64,000 nt of DNA from Fennellomyces sp. T-0311. Taxonomy: Eukaryota; Mucoromycota; Mucoromycetes; Mucorales; Lichtheimiaceae. The notes beneath the pieces were generated by a model. It was not told where the DNA came from. It worked only from the letters and a program-made list of their open reading frames with translations, and searched no databases. The translations under genes and the position numbers were made by a program. Location of the stretch: NCBI GenBank assembly GCA_025266875.1, contig JALLLT010000005.1, positions 1,054,001-1,118,000 of the forward strand. The letters are read 5' to 3'. Shown piece by piece: positions 24,241 through 34,556 of the stretch (the stretch's first letter is position 1; each line of letters opens with the position of its first letter).

Positions 24241-25482
24241 CTCGATAGATAAGTATAGACTATCCCATTCATGATCTCGCGTGAAAGCTTAAACAAATTT
24301 TCCGATTTGATCTACACACCTTTCTAATTTTTTTTGTGTAAAAGTTTCAATACAATTGGTAGGCTTTAGAGTCTTTGATGATTACTTTTGACGATTAGAA
24401 CATTTTCTAAAGACATTTTTCCCATTGTATGTTTGAAGTATATGAGTATTACCACACGTTGAGATTGATTGAGCGGCAAAAAAAGTGATGGTGGAGAGCA
24501 ACAGGCTCATGTCAAGGAGGTAACTTGGAATTGCTTATCAACATATCAAATCACCGGGCAGTTTTCAGCTTCCTGCGTCAGATATGCCTCCCTAGTATGA
24601 CAAGTACACTGTCGGTATAATTCGTGAGCGTTTCAAGAACGACTAATTCCTAATGTAGCTACGATAAGCACTGCGATATCTCTCTATGATTCGGTGGTTG
24701 CCGATATATTCATTAAGGCGAGCTTTGTTCCCTGCGCCTGAGTCCATGGTAATGTTCTCGTGTCTCATTTGCAGTCGTTTCAAGCATTTGGCAGGGACGA
24801 GTGAATAATATTTAATTATGCACTTTAACTTTACTGGCACCCGCTTAAGAGAATTGCCATTGCCCAAATAGACTTTCAACGCATATTACGAAACTATGTG
24901 ATACATTAATCCAGTTTGTCGGAACTATCTTCCATATATGGCCACTGTACTTTAAAGGTTTCACAGTAAAGATCGTAGTAAGCTCGAAATCCATCTATGA
25001 CAGCGCAATCTGTTTGATTAGCTCGGAGCTATTGGAGGACTTGAACCTTCAAGTAAAATATAATTATCACGAAAAATGAAAATTTGTCGTAAGCTCATTC
25101 ACCATCGCCATTTCGAATTGCAAGGTGCAATGGCGCGAGTGTTCGTTTCTGAAATGAAGTGTATTTTTGTAGTTGCGTGATTGCCTACACTTTCCTACTG
25201 CTTATTTTGAGGGAGAGAACTACTCTTGCCAAAGATTGATATGCATTGTCGATGTGTGTCCAAGGGCTCAAGGGGGAATGTCTGTGCATATCAATATGTT
25301 TCAGATCAGAAGTTGCAGTTCGCGCTACACTTCTGGCGACGCGCTCTTTTCCTTTGACCCTCGGTGCTGTGGTTTCCCAGCATGAACATATGAACAGAAA
25401 AATTGATCTGCCGCCGAGAAATTAACAAAACCACAGCGCTCCTTTTCTGCCTTTTTCTTCTCTTCTTTACTTATCGTTGACC
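24241..25482. other. Gene-free stretch
   Basis: AT-rich, with a 78-codon minus frame (24643-24879) that matches nothing I know. A C/T-rich leader (25430-25480) immediately precedes the next gene. Confidence 0.4.
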
Positions 25483-26252
25483 ATGTCCGATTCCACGCGC
25501 CCTGTTTCTGCTGCTGCTGCTACTATTGCCACTCTTATTCTCGCTGCTTTGGTTCTGTGCCTTCTCCTCCTCCCCGCCGACCTTCGCGACTTCCTCATTC
25601 TTCTCCTCTTTGTTGTTCCTTTCCTCCCTCGCCGTCGCATTTACGACGAATACCGCCCACTCCCGCCCATTCCTTTGTCGCGTGTCCCGACAACTGCCCT
25701 GCCTCCTGTCCCCACCGCCATTTTGACGCCTCCCCCAACCGTCCCTTTGCCATCTTTCGGTAAGCATATTCAGGAATCAAAATGAAACGAAGCGTATTGT
25801 ATTGATTTTGTTCAATCAAACTAGGCGGTCATCATGACGATGACAGTGTTGTGGAGGTTGAGAACAACCAAGAAGTTGCATCTATGCCTGCACTTGCTGC
25901 GGTGCTTGTGAGCAACGATGGTGATGACCATGGCGACGACGATGCAGTTGAGGAGCTCGTCGAACGATTTGGTTTGCTGTGCGTTGACGATGAGGTTGAT
26001 GTTGCTTGTGTCTCCTCCTCCTCCTCCTCCTCCTCCCCTGCCACCACCACCACCACCAGTGGCGACGACGACGACGACGATGACGACGCGATGCGCAGCA
26101 TCATCGAGCGGCTCGCTTTTCTCTGCCTCATTGACGAGGATATTGAGATTCCGGACGCGAGCGTCGACGAAGACACCCGCATGGTGCGCGCTCCCCCACT
26201 CGGTCCGGAGCATATGGTGGTTGACCAGCCGTGGCCTGTGCTGCTGCCTTAG
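25483..26252 (+). CDS. Membrane-anchored acidic protein, unknown function (two exons, 234 aa)
   Basis: Exons are 25483-25759 and 25825-26252, joined by a GT-AG intron (gtaagc...actag). Joining gives SFG-GHHDDD in one frame. Residues 9-49 are two adjoining hydrophobic stretches (ATIATLILAALVLCLLLL and DFLILLLFVVPFL), so the N-terminus is membrane-inserted. A Pro-rich segment (56-92) follows. The acidic C-terminal half contains an internal duplication: DDDAVEELVERFGLLCVDDE and, about 55 residues later, DDDAMRSIIERLAFLCLIDE. The two copies are separated by Ser8, a PATTTTT linker and Asp8 runs. I do not recognise the family. The frame is long relative to chance in this AT-rich setting and the splice sites fit well. 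It ends shortly before an A-rich tandem repeat. Confidence 0.6.
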
Positions 26253-26305
26253 GGCTTGCTCTTTTTTCCCCTTCCCCGACGCCAGAAAAATACGATAACG
26301 ATGAA

Positions 26306-26430
26306 AAAAAAATGTATAACTCCAAAACACTCTCAAAAAAAAATATATATATAACTCCAAAAACACTTTCAAAAAAAATCAATAAACCCACAAAACACTC
26401 TCAAAAAAGTCTATAACTCTACAAAACACT
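26306..26430 (+). repeat. A-rich tandem repeat, about 35-40 bp unit
   Basis: Four imperfect copies of a unit resembling ATAACTC(C/T)A-AAAACACTCTCAAAAAA follow one another directly after the stop of the upstream gene. Confidence 0.75.
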
Positions 26431-26934
26431 CGCTCTTTCTCTTATACATATTGGCCATAGATTATACTCCTTCCCTTATACGTTGTTTACATACCATCAG
26501 CTTTGATACCCCCAATTTTCTGTACCGAAGGGCTCACCTTTATGTCCAAGGACAGTTCAAATAGACGAACAGCTGCCATACCCAACGCATACGGGTACTG
26601 TGATCAGTGTCAAGTACTTTGCTTTTTTGTGTCCTTTCGCAGCCGTGTTTCTTGCACGTGGAGAGCGTCTCTCGTAAGCGACAAGCAGGCTGGGCTTATG
26701 TCCAACAGATCAGCGCCGACCATGCGTACACTGTCAAGTACAGCACTGAGGTTTCTTGAGCGTATGATCGACGCTGGGTGCTTTTACCGCCGGATATCGG
26801 GTAATCGATAAATCAATAGTCATCGAAGATCAAAAGGTGCTCATATTTGTATTATGGCGTAGAGAACACCGAATGAAACGAAGTAGTCTCCAAAGATTTG
26901 TTGACTAGACGAACAGTTTACGGTGTTGCTATCG
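26431..26934. other. Gene-free stretch sharing words with 14 kb
   Basis: Contains CAGCGCCGACCATGCGTACACTG (about 26707) and GTATGATCGACGCTG (about 26762), both also present at 14.1-14.9 kb. The 102-codon frame at 26503-26811 crosses these words and looks incidental. Confidence 0.4.
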
Positions 26935-27050
26935 ATTAGGTGGCAGGAGTCTGCTACTCATATTCATTCCGGGAGCAACAAACCCAAGGAGCATATGGTG
27001 AAGACATTGGGGAACATCACTGGCCTCACCAACCATGCAGCTACTTTCAA
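26935..27050 (+). repeat. Dispersed repeat, copy B
   Basis: Diverged copy of the repeat at 13900-14000 in the opposite orientation. Matching words include CTGCTACTCATATTCAT, ACAAACCCAAGGAGCAT and ACATTGGGGAACATCACTGG. Confidence 0.65.
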
Positions 27051-27179
27051 GTGCATAATGAAGATGCTGGTGCGGTACCGGCACGAAGGATCACGTACAT
27101 CACACCCACCGAAATGACAGGAACCAGCGAACATCCTTATGGCAGCAAAGTGGGATATCAAGTTGCGTAATCACGCACA

Positions 27180-27620
27180 TGAAAAACAGACGTTGGCGCA
27201 TACAAGGCATTTGTTGGCACGATACTCACTGACATACACAAGACACACATTTGCGTCGCTACACACAACGACATTGGCACACATCATCGACACGCATTGT
27301 TGTACTCGCTGTCATTTGAGCATACAAGACCCACATTGATATATACCCGACATCGAAACACATTATTGACATAACCCACATGAGCATTGACATACAATTG
27401 AACTGATACACGCTTGGGCAACGGCATATATAAGACACATATCGGCACATACAGTCCCACCGATACATTATCGGCGCAAGCAAGGAGAATGGCACAAGCA
27501 AACCCTTGGCGTTGGCGTACATTGATACTGACGCATACAATAGTATTAGCACAAACAAGATATATCACATGGAATGGGCAAATAGGGGCGGATTAGAGTA
27601 CAATGCACACACTTACACAT
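27180..27620 (+). repeat. Degenerate CA-rich minisatellite
   Basis: Words such as GACATACACAAGACACACATT, TTGGCAC and GACATCG recur every 25-35 bp with heavy divergence. The array sits just beyond dispersed repeat copy B, as the 13.3-13.9 kb array does beyond copy A. Confidence 0.5.
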
Positions 27621-29940
27621 GGATGCACACAGAACACCCATGTAGTTTAAGGCAAACATTGTCATTTAAAGCATGTGCTATTTGTGTCAGTAGAAAAAAT
27701 GCAAAGAAAGATAACAAATAAAAGATACGCAGACGTAAGACATATATGGAGTAAAACAGATGCAAAAGCATACGTAGCCATTAGAATTAAGGCCTCGTTG
27801 TTACGAATTACTTCTGTGCTTTAGATACCTCTTGTCTCGAAAAACCGCTCATCTTTAGTCGAAAGGACGACCCACCCTTGGTCTGTGTAACTACGCATTC
27901 TTGGTCGAAAAATTTCCCATGTCCGGTTTAAATCACCTGTTACGGTGTGTCCCATTACATACTTTATCCAACCTGTAATCCCACTGATTGTTATGCAGTA
28001 CCGACGCACCCAGAAGTGTGGGTATCCAAATACTGGATTGCCGTTTGGAGTTAGTAAAGAAAAAAGAGGTTAAAAACTTCCTTTTACGACGATGTGGAAA
28101 GTCATGTGGTACGCTGTTGGGGTGTAAAAGAGACGATGCTCCTGCCGATCTTTTTTTATTTGTAGGAAAAAGGGTAGAAAGGAAATACTACTGGAACTCG
28201 CTTACAATCTGTTGACCTTTCAACGCGTTTGACCCACCATATGGAACTGGAGTAGCTCAGCCGTAGAAACCCTGAAATCCGTAGCGACCCGATAGTAAAG
28301 CGTACGCCATCATGAAGAAACTAAAGCTTTTTCCAGGTCATCAAATTGACTGAATCTGCCTCACTAAAAGATCTAGAGCAGGTACGTAGTACAGCTTCAT
28401 GTGAAGACGGGCTGCTGACGGCATGCATAAATAAACAATTGGCCAAGACAATTGTTGATTGTCACCCCTGTGGTGCATTGAGGCATTAATTAGATACGTT
28501 TTTGTACGTAGACATAGTATCGCAGAAACGTAATGAGCGTTAGTTAAAATGGTCAGGCTATTCTTTTTCATACAAAGGGAGAATTAATTTTCATGTACAC
28601 TGTCAAAAACCGTATTGGGTTGGCTCAATATACGACACTTTTTTTTTTGGCTTGGCGCGAAGCGCCCATGCCCCAGGAGGAATCCTCTAGCAATGTTCGA
28701 CACCTGTACATTGTCTCTATTATACATATTTTTTTTTCATATACGCCGGCTATTCTTTTTTTGAAACGTCCATGAGGTCATCGCGACCCATTCCAGGTCT
28801 CGACTCGGCATGTCGTCATGTAACTGCCAGCCTATTAAGTCTCGCATCAAAAATCAAAGCAAACGATACCTTATCCTGATGAGCACGTGTGATATCCAGA
28901 TTTCGGGCATGAGGCTCCATTTTCTAGAACCGGAAAGCGCAGTGTGCTTAATGCATTTGCCATGCCAAGGAACAAGGTCACTTGTTCCCCTAGTATTTTC
29001 CACGACAACACGACTTCAACAAAACACGCGACGATAGGCAATGCTCATGAGTGTCAAATAAAAAAAGGGTCACTGAGGACATAATATAATATGCGCACCC
29101 ATTCTCCCGTGCTTTTTTTTACACAAATAACGCTACCAATCACTTGACGATAAATCCATTTTATATTATGCCACACCCGAGGTGAATTTTTTCGTGTGCT
29201 CCGTATAAGCGAGGTTGCATTCTAATATCAAGTTGGGTAAAAATGGTTCGTGATTTGTTGGTCGTGCACCTTTTTCTTTTGAAAGTTCCAGCCAAGAGCT
29301 AAGTCAAGTAGCATGCGGACGGGTGACACAAGTGGTCGCGTCGCACTGCGAGCATGTGATTTCGAGCTCGACCCTGTTGCAATGCTTACATTGCCGATTG
29401 CCTAATTCGGAATATGGTACCGACGAACTGGTGCGTATACCGGATCACCACAACAACGCGACGCGTTTTGTCACTCATCTCGACCATTAACAATGCTCAT
29501 GAGCACCCGATTAAAAAGGGCGACCGAGAGTTCACTGTGCATATAGCATGCACCCAGCTCCTTCCCCTAATTCTTTTTCTTAAGCAAGCAACATCATAAG
29601 AGTTATTAACAAGTCCCTTGACGCCGATACACTGAGTTGTTATACCACTTTGTTACGGCATGGAAGCTACGCTGACATTGCACTTTCCTCTGGATACACG
29701 CGTCTCATCTCAGAGAATCGCTGTACCGAGCATAGTTTCCCGATAATATGGTCGATGTATTCCTCAATATGCCACGTATAAAGTGCCTAAACTTGGTTCT
29801 GCATGCTGGGATAACTTATGCATGTAAATGGTACTATCCCAATGCGTAATCTATTTCGCGAAAATAGCAAGACATGCTCTTGAAGGTCAGTACTATTATA
29901 TGTATGATGTATATCAATGCACGTCCGTATTTGAGAGGAC
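27621..29940. other. Gene-free stretch with a diverged duplication
   Basis: The segment around 28990-29115 (word CAATGCTCATGAG, then an A-run, GGG, GACCGAG/CACTGAG, ATATG-GCACCC) recurs at 29460-29590. Both copies can be read as NAHE-xx-IKKG, suggesting an eroded coding duplication. I do not recognise the product. Confidence 0.4.
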
Positions 29941-29954
29941 GTTAGCAGGGATAT

Positions 29955-30400
29955 AAGGCAACATCGATTATACTTTTACAGATGGGTTTCTATACATTCG
30001 TGATTTAAAAATTATTGCAAGAATGGCAGAAACGGCTGAACCTGCGGCTACAACAAGTTTACAATTTAGAAGAGGCCAAAAATTGTTGTGATTGAATACG
30101 ATACTACGAATTCCAGCTGCCGCGGGGTAATATTTCGGACCAACAATCGCAAGAGTCAATGGGGTAGCTACAAGCAGAAGGGAGAGAATCCACTACGCCG
30201 TACTATTACATATGTGGCCTAATCTATTCGTTTTAAAGTTTACCAACAGGAGCAGAATATCCGCTAAAGCGTCTATTAATCCAAATTTACGTGCAAATGT
30301 CCATACAAACAAGATAGCATTAGTGGATATTGTCACTGATAATGCAGCTGTTTGTGCCTCCAATTTTATCTATAGCGCGCTCTATAACCGTAGTTCAAAA
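29955..30400 (-). pseudogene. Eroded multi-span membrane protein
   Basis: One minus-strand frame reads TAALSVTISTNAILFVWTFA, then LIDALADILLLLVNF, an in-frame TAG, then WILSLLLVATPLTLAIVGPKY and CKLVVAAGSAVSAILAIIFK, ending at 29968. Four hydrophobic segments with a single internal stop, and two more stops at the upstream end, look like a decayed membrane protein. I cannot name the family. Confidence 0.4.
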
Positions 30401-30427
30401 GTGAAAGCTTATTCCGGGAGTATATAG

Positions 30428-31459
30428 AACTGCTTTTATATGTATTAAACCTCACTCCTGCGGTCCTTATGTTTTTATTTAAAAAAATATGGCAAAAAGC
30501 TGTAGATTTTATGTTCAAAAAAAGTCATAGTGGTGAGAAAGCAGGCTGGTAAAGTGGTAAATGGTGGAGAGCGGGGATGACTACTTCCATGCCGATTTAT
30601 TTCGTCTGGTGCTTATGTGTTATCGATCCTTCATTAATTTTCATATGTGCTTTCAAAATTCAGAGTATTATCTCTAAGGGCTTCAACTGTGGTCAGGCGC
30701 CAAGTTCCAGACCCACCCCCTTCGCAGGCCCATTGTTTTTCTCCCGGCAAGACATTTACCGCTCATTTTTATTTATTGGCTCCCTTTAGCTTGTGGGCCC
30801 GCCGGATGAGGTTGGACGTCAATGGATCCGCAGCAAAAGCTGGTACCTCAATTGACAAAGAGGGAAAAACCATATAAACTCGCGACACCAATGCGCGCAA
30901 CATTATTCTCTTGGGAATCACCTGTTTGCTGGAATCGTTTGCTGGAGCACGTAAAAAACCATTAAGGCAAACGTAAAAACAATAAGGTGTTGCGGCAGGT
31001 CTAGGATATCACGACAGCTCAATCCATTCTCCTCTATGTAACCATCTCCATGACGAGCATCTGTCGATTAATGGTCTTGCGTTTCATCGGATTTTCTTTA
31101 ATAAAGTTGATACGTGCAACGGCAATGTGAACATGTGCTTTTACGAAGATTCCTGTCGTATTTTCTTTTGTTTGTAGTTTAACCGTGGTATGTTTGTATA
31201 ATGTCGATCACCCACAAATAAGAAATTATTTTCGGTTTCCCTGCCTGCGTTGGTGCCTTGGTTGCGGCAGATCAAGTATATTTGCTATTGGCAGTATTTC
31301 GTATACGAACATTTCGAACGAGACAACGGGGGTAGATACGTTATTAGCTGAATCACAGAATGCACCGCTAGAAAGAAGTATAGAGTTTCATAAGCAGCTA
31401 ATAGTTTCAGTGCAGCTAAGCATCTGGATCTGACAACTTGTCATACATCATTGCATAAT
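30428..31459. other. Gene-free stretch
   Basis: Nothing convincing. The plus frame at 31185-31433 has no recognisable motif and may be antisense to an eroded minus-strand gene. Confidence 0.35.
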
Positions 31460-31627
31460 GTACCTGTCTTAGGCAGTTCAGGATCAATCGAATCAATGGG
31501 TAGCATGCGGAGCAGCTCGTGTGCCACATATTCGGGAGTCTTCGCAATTTTTGTCAAAAATACATAATTGAGATTACGCTCATAGGCACTGCTGCACGCA
31601 ACACAAAATCCTGCCTCAGCCTACTGA
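31460..31627 (-). pseudogene. Exon-like remnant of unknown protein
   Basis: A minus-strand frame reads AEAGFCVACSSAYERNLNYV, FLTKIAKTPEYVAHELLRML and PIDSIDPELPKT, followed by a GTACAT donor-like site. The composition is strongly protein-like, but no upstream or downstream exon in frame was found and I do not know the family. Confidence 0.3.
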
Positions 31628-32411
31628 TTCTCCCTGTTCAGCTATTGACATTTATGGTTTTTTTTCGACCCAAGTTTGACCCTATCGGTTGATTTGGCAC
31701 CTCGCAATGATTTGACGACTCGGTGATACTCAATTCTGCCAAGCACAATGCGGTTTTTAATCAATCGACGTGATCGCTTTGACCTCGGTACAGCTAATCA
31801 CTGCGTAAGCAACTTGGCTGGAACTTGGTATAAACGTTAGCATGATCCATTCTGAAAAATACAAATACAGGATACGCGCATTAAGTAAATAGCATTGATT
31901 ATTGTATATAAATATCGGATAGTAGAAGAGCAATAAAGATCATCAGTTTATCTCGTCATCTTCCTATACCTAGCTGATCCATTGTCTTGGCCATCACGTC
32001 TAGGATCCTTCTTAATCCTAGTTTCTGTCCAAGTTCCGGTCTTGTCATCGGTAGCCATCCATGTTGGCATATACGAACTGTAAAGCACCTAACATTCACC
32101 CTCTAGCTCTAGTCTTGTTCTCGCCCTGTCTTCTATTGCCTTGTTCCTTGATTCCATTCTTGTCGGTTCTGGCATTCTCGTTAACTGGTTAGTAATAGTA
32201 TTCTCCACTAGTAAATTAGCATCCTCATTCCCATCTTGCTCTTAGCTATTCTCTCTTGGTTCGTGCCCCTACTCTCCAGTCTGTGAACCTGACGCCTGCA
32301 TATCACAAAATTCCCGCATTTATAAACAACGAATTGCGCATTTGCACTGGTTACTGCATCGTTTCATCCTCACTTCCTTTGGGCTGGAAGTGACTCAATC
32401 TTAGTAGCTTT
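31628..32411. other. Gene-free, possible solo-LTR-like sequence
   Basis: Between about 31860 and 32340 a TATAAATA box (near 31908) is followed at 23 bp by AATAAAG and then by a CT-rich stretch, an arrangement seen in LTR R/U5 regions. I could not find matching ends or a second copy, so this is only a suggestion. Confidence 0.25.
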
Positions 32412-32573
32412 CACTGCAAAAAAAATTTTTGGGTGAATTTTTCGAAGTGGTTAAACATAAGTTTTTTAACCACTTGAGTTACTAAAAATGGTAGTACAAG
32501 TGTTTAAAAAGCTTATGTTTAATCACCTCAAAAACTCATTCACCCAAAATTCACCCAAAAATTTTTTGCAGTG
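32412..32573. mobile_element. 162-bp foldback MITE
   Basis: The element begins CACTGCAAAAAAAATTTT and ends in its reverse complement (AAAATTTTTTGCAGTG). The inverted repeats continue inward through GGGTGAATTTT and GTGGTTAAACATAAG, pairing with CTTATGTTTAATCAC, so almost the whole element can fold on itself. It is flanked on both sides by TTT, a possible 3-bp target duplication. CACTG ends plus a 3-bp duplication suggest a CACTA-like or PIF-like superfamily, by inference. There is no coding capacity. Confidence 0.85.
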
Positions 32574-32894
32574 TTTGTAACGGGTCATCAGATTTTGCAT
32601 AAGCTCAAAACTTGTATGAGAGGTGTGGATAGAAGATGGTTTTATGTGTTTAATGGCAATGTTGTTGGACTCATCGTAGTGCATCTGATTAGCAAACTCT
32701 TGGTAGCGCTCGCATTGCTGCTAATACTACCCAGAAAAGTTTCAAATCTATGCTCCAGGAGGTAATATATACGAGTACACAATTATCTTATAGACTATAA
32801 GTTACCCAGTTGTTTATGGGACATACAATAGACAAAAGAACCTCATCCCTATGGCATTATGGTCATGATGCTCATTACAAGTGATTTGATCATT

Positions 32895-34556
32895 TTATTC
32901 GATTATAAATTCTTTGAGGGGTTGATCGCCACAAATGCTATTAAAAGTGTTATTCAAAAATATATGAGGGTCCTTTCTGAATAATACACCGTAGTCGTCG
33001 TACTGATCAAGTAAAATAAAACCGATGGCTTTGTATCGTTGGGAACCACTAGTTAATTTTTTTAACACTGGCAGTACGTAACCGTGGGAGAGATAGGAAT
33101 CCAACGCCGCATAAAGGCCAGTAATCGAGAAAAAGGACGATGCGACGTCGAATAGAACCGCAGGAATAATGCACTCTTCACAGTCTTCAGTCAATGAGAG
33201 TGGTGAAGCTTTTCTGGTCCTACGAAGTCGTTTTGACAGCACATTGCAAAAGTGAGTAGCATTACAACCGGTAAATCGCTCCATATGCCATTGACTCCAA
33301 CCCGGGGCGTCGTAACATCGTCCAATACTGCGATTATAGTAGGTATTACTTGTAAGCTTCATTTTGAGATGGTCCATGGTATCTTTTGGTTGTCGGTTCT
33401 CCTCATATTTGGTTGGGCGGATCGTAAAAAACCGACAGGTTATATGTAAACGCAAATGATCGTCGATATAGTAGTGGCTACCATTGGGTTCCAGTAAGGT
33501 ATTAGCAACGGGATACTTGGCATGTAAACCAGCCACGCCTGTCCATGAGGGAAGACTGTAAGAAGCCATTGTTGACTGGTGTTCAAAGCCTGCTGCTGAT
33601 CCAAAGCACATGACAGTAAGATCTTGCTTTGCTAGTTGTCGATAAAAACTGCGCAACATGGTTGAAAAATTACAGCTGTAGTCGATCGTGAATGGTACCA
33701 CTTCATTAAGAATATTTGCCAATGCAAATATCTTGTCATGCTCTTTAGCACTTGTTCGAAAATGTGCGTGATGCAAAACCATGTTTGCGCTTTTCACCTC
33801 TTGGTACTTGTACCCAAGCATGTGCGCTATAAAATAATTGGTTGTTCTCGGTGCGAAGCCTGTCCAGAAGTTACCCTTGCAAGCCCACAGATGCGCATTT
33901 CTTCCGACGATTAGAATGTTATCTGACATCATCAACTCTTCCAAGGTCCAGCTACGTTTCCACCACAACGATTTCTGTACTTGTTCGTAAACTTTTTGTT
34001 CTGCTCCAGCGATTACTTTCGACAACGATTTCTGCCAACCCAGATCCCAGAGGCTGGCAATTGAGACTTCAGGGATCATTGCTACCGTGTAACAGGCACT
34101 GCTGTAAATCAGGTGCATTTGTTTGATTTCGCGTTGTTTCTCTTCTTTGCCCATCTGGTTGATGCAGATTTTGTCGTACCATAAATAGCGGATTTTAAAG
34201 TCTTGACATATCCTCTTGAGAAGGCCTTCGTAAGTTACGTTTTGCTCCTCGTTTGGAGCTAAACCGTTGGGTAAATCCGAATATGGTATTGAACCAAAAG
34301 TCTTCATAGTGTGGCCAGGTACATCAATGCATGTGTAGTCACCGCTCTCTATCGGAATGATTTTACCCGACTGTTCCCAACAATATGACAAGGCACAGTA
34401 TCCTTCCTTTGCTTCCTTTCCAGAAACCCTTTTCCAATCGAATGTCCGGATCAGATAACTAGGCCTATGGTAGCCCGCTGTTTCTTGCGCTAACTTCTGA
34501 CTGAACGAGGGGACATAGTTCAATGCGGGCTGTGGTGTACAGTACTCGATATACAT
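32895..34556 (-). CDS. HET-domain protein, copy 2 (intact, 553 aa)
   Basis: Intronless. HET motifs are YCALSYCWE (residues 53-61), LWYDKICINQ (125-134), KQMHLIYSSACYTVAM (145-160) and WWKRSWTLEELMMS (198-211). The C-terminal half holds the SLTEDCEECIIPAVLFDVAS and YVLPVLKKL...RYKAIGF blocks shared with copies 1 and 3. It starts MYIEYCTPQ and ends KEFIIE, as copy 3 does. It differs from copy 3 mainly by a longer insert after the first HET motif. HET proteins in other fungi act in non-self recognition, possibly through partner nucleotide-binding proteins; none of those is visible in this window. Its 3' flank is related to that of copy 3, so the duplication unit exceeds the coding region. Confidence 0.85.
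   Translation of the reverse strand: MYIEYCTPQPALNYVPSFSQKLAQETAGYHRPSYLIRTFDWKRVSGKEAKEGYCALSYCWEQSGKIIPIESGDYTCIDVPGHTMKTFGSIPYSDLPNGLAPNEEQNVTYEGLLKRICQDFKIRYLWYDKICINQMGKEEKQREIKQMHLIYSSACYTVAMIPEVSIASLWDLGWQKSLSKVIAGAEQKVYEQVQKSLWWKRSWTLEELMMSDNILIVGRNAHLWACKGNFWTGFAPRTTNYFIAHMLGYKYQEVKSANMVLHHAHFRTSAKEHDKIFALANILNEVVPFTIDYSCNFSTMLRSFYRQLAKQDLTVMCFGSAAGFEHQSTMASYSLPSWTGVAGLHAKYPVANTLLEPNGSHYYIDDHLRLHITCRFFTIRPTKYEENRQPKDTMDHLKMKLTSNTYYNRSIGRCYDAPGWSQWHMERFTGCNATHFCNVLSKRLRRTRKASPLSLTEDCEECIIPAVLFDVASSFFSITGLYAALDSYLSHGYVLPVLKKLTSGSQRYKAIGFILLDQYDDYGVLFRKDPHIFLNNTFNSICGDQPLKEFIIE

Noticed and set aside
31860..32340. Solo LTR
   Set aside because: The TATA/AATAAA arrangement is suggestive, but no TG...CA ends, target duplication or second copy could be found.
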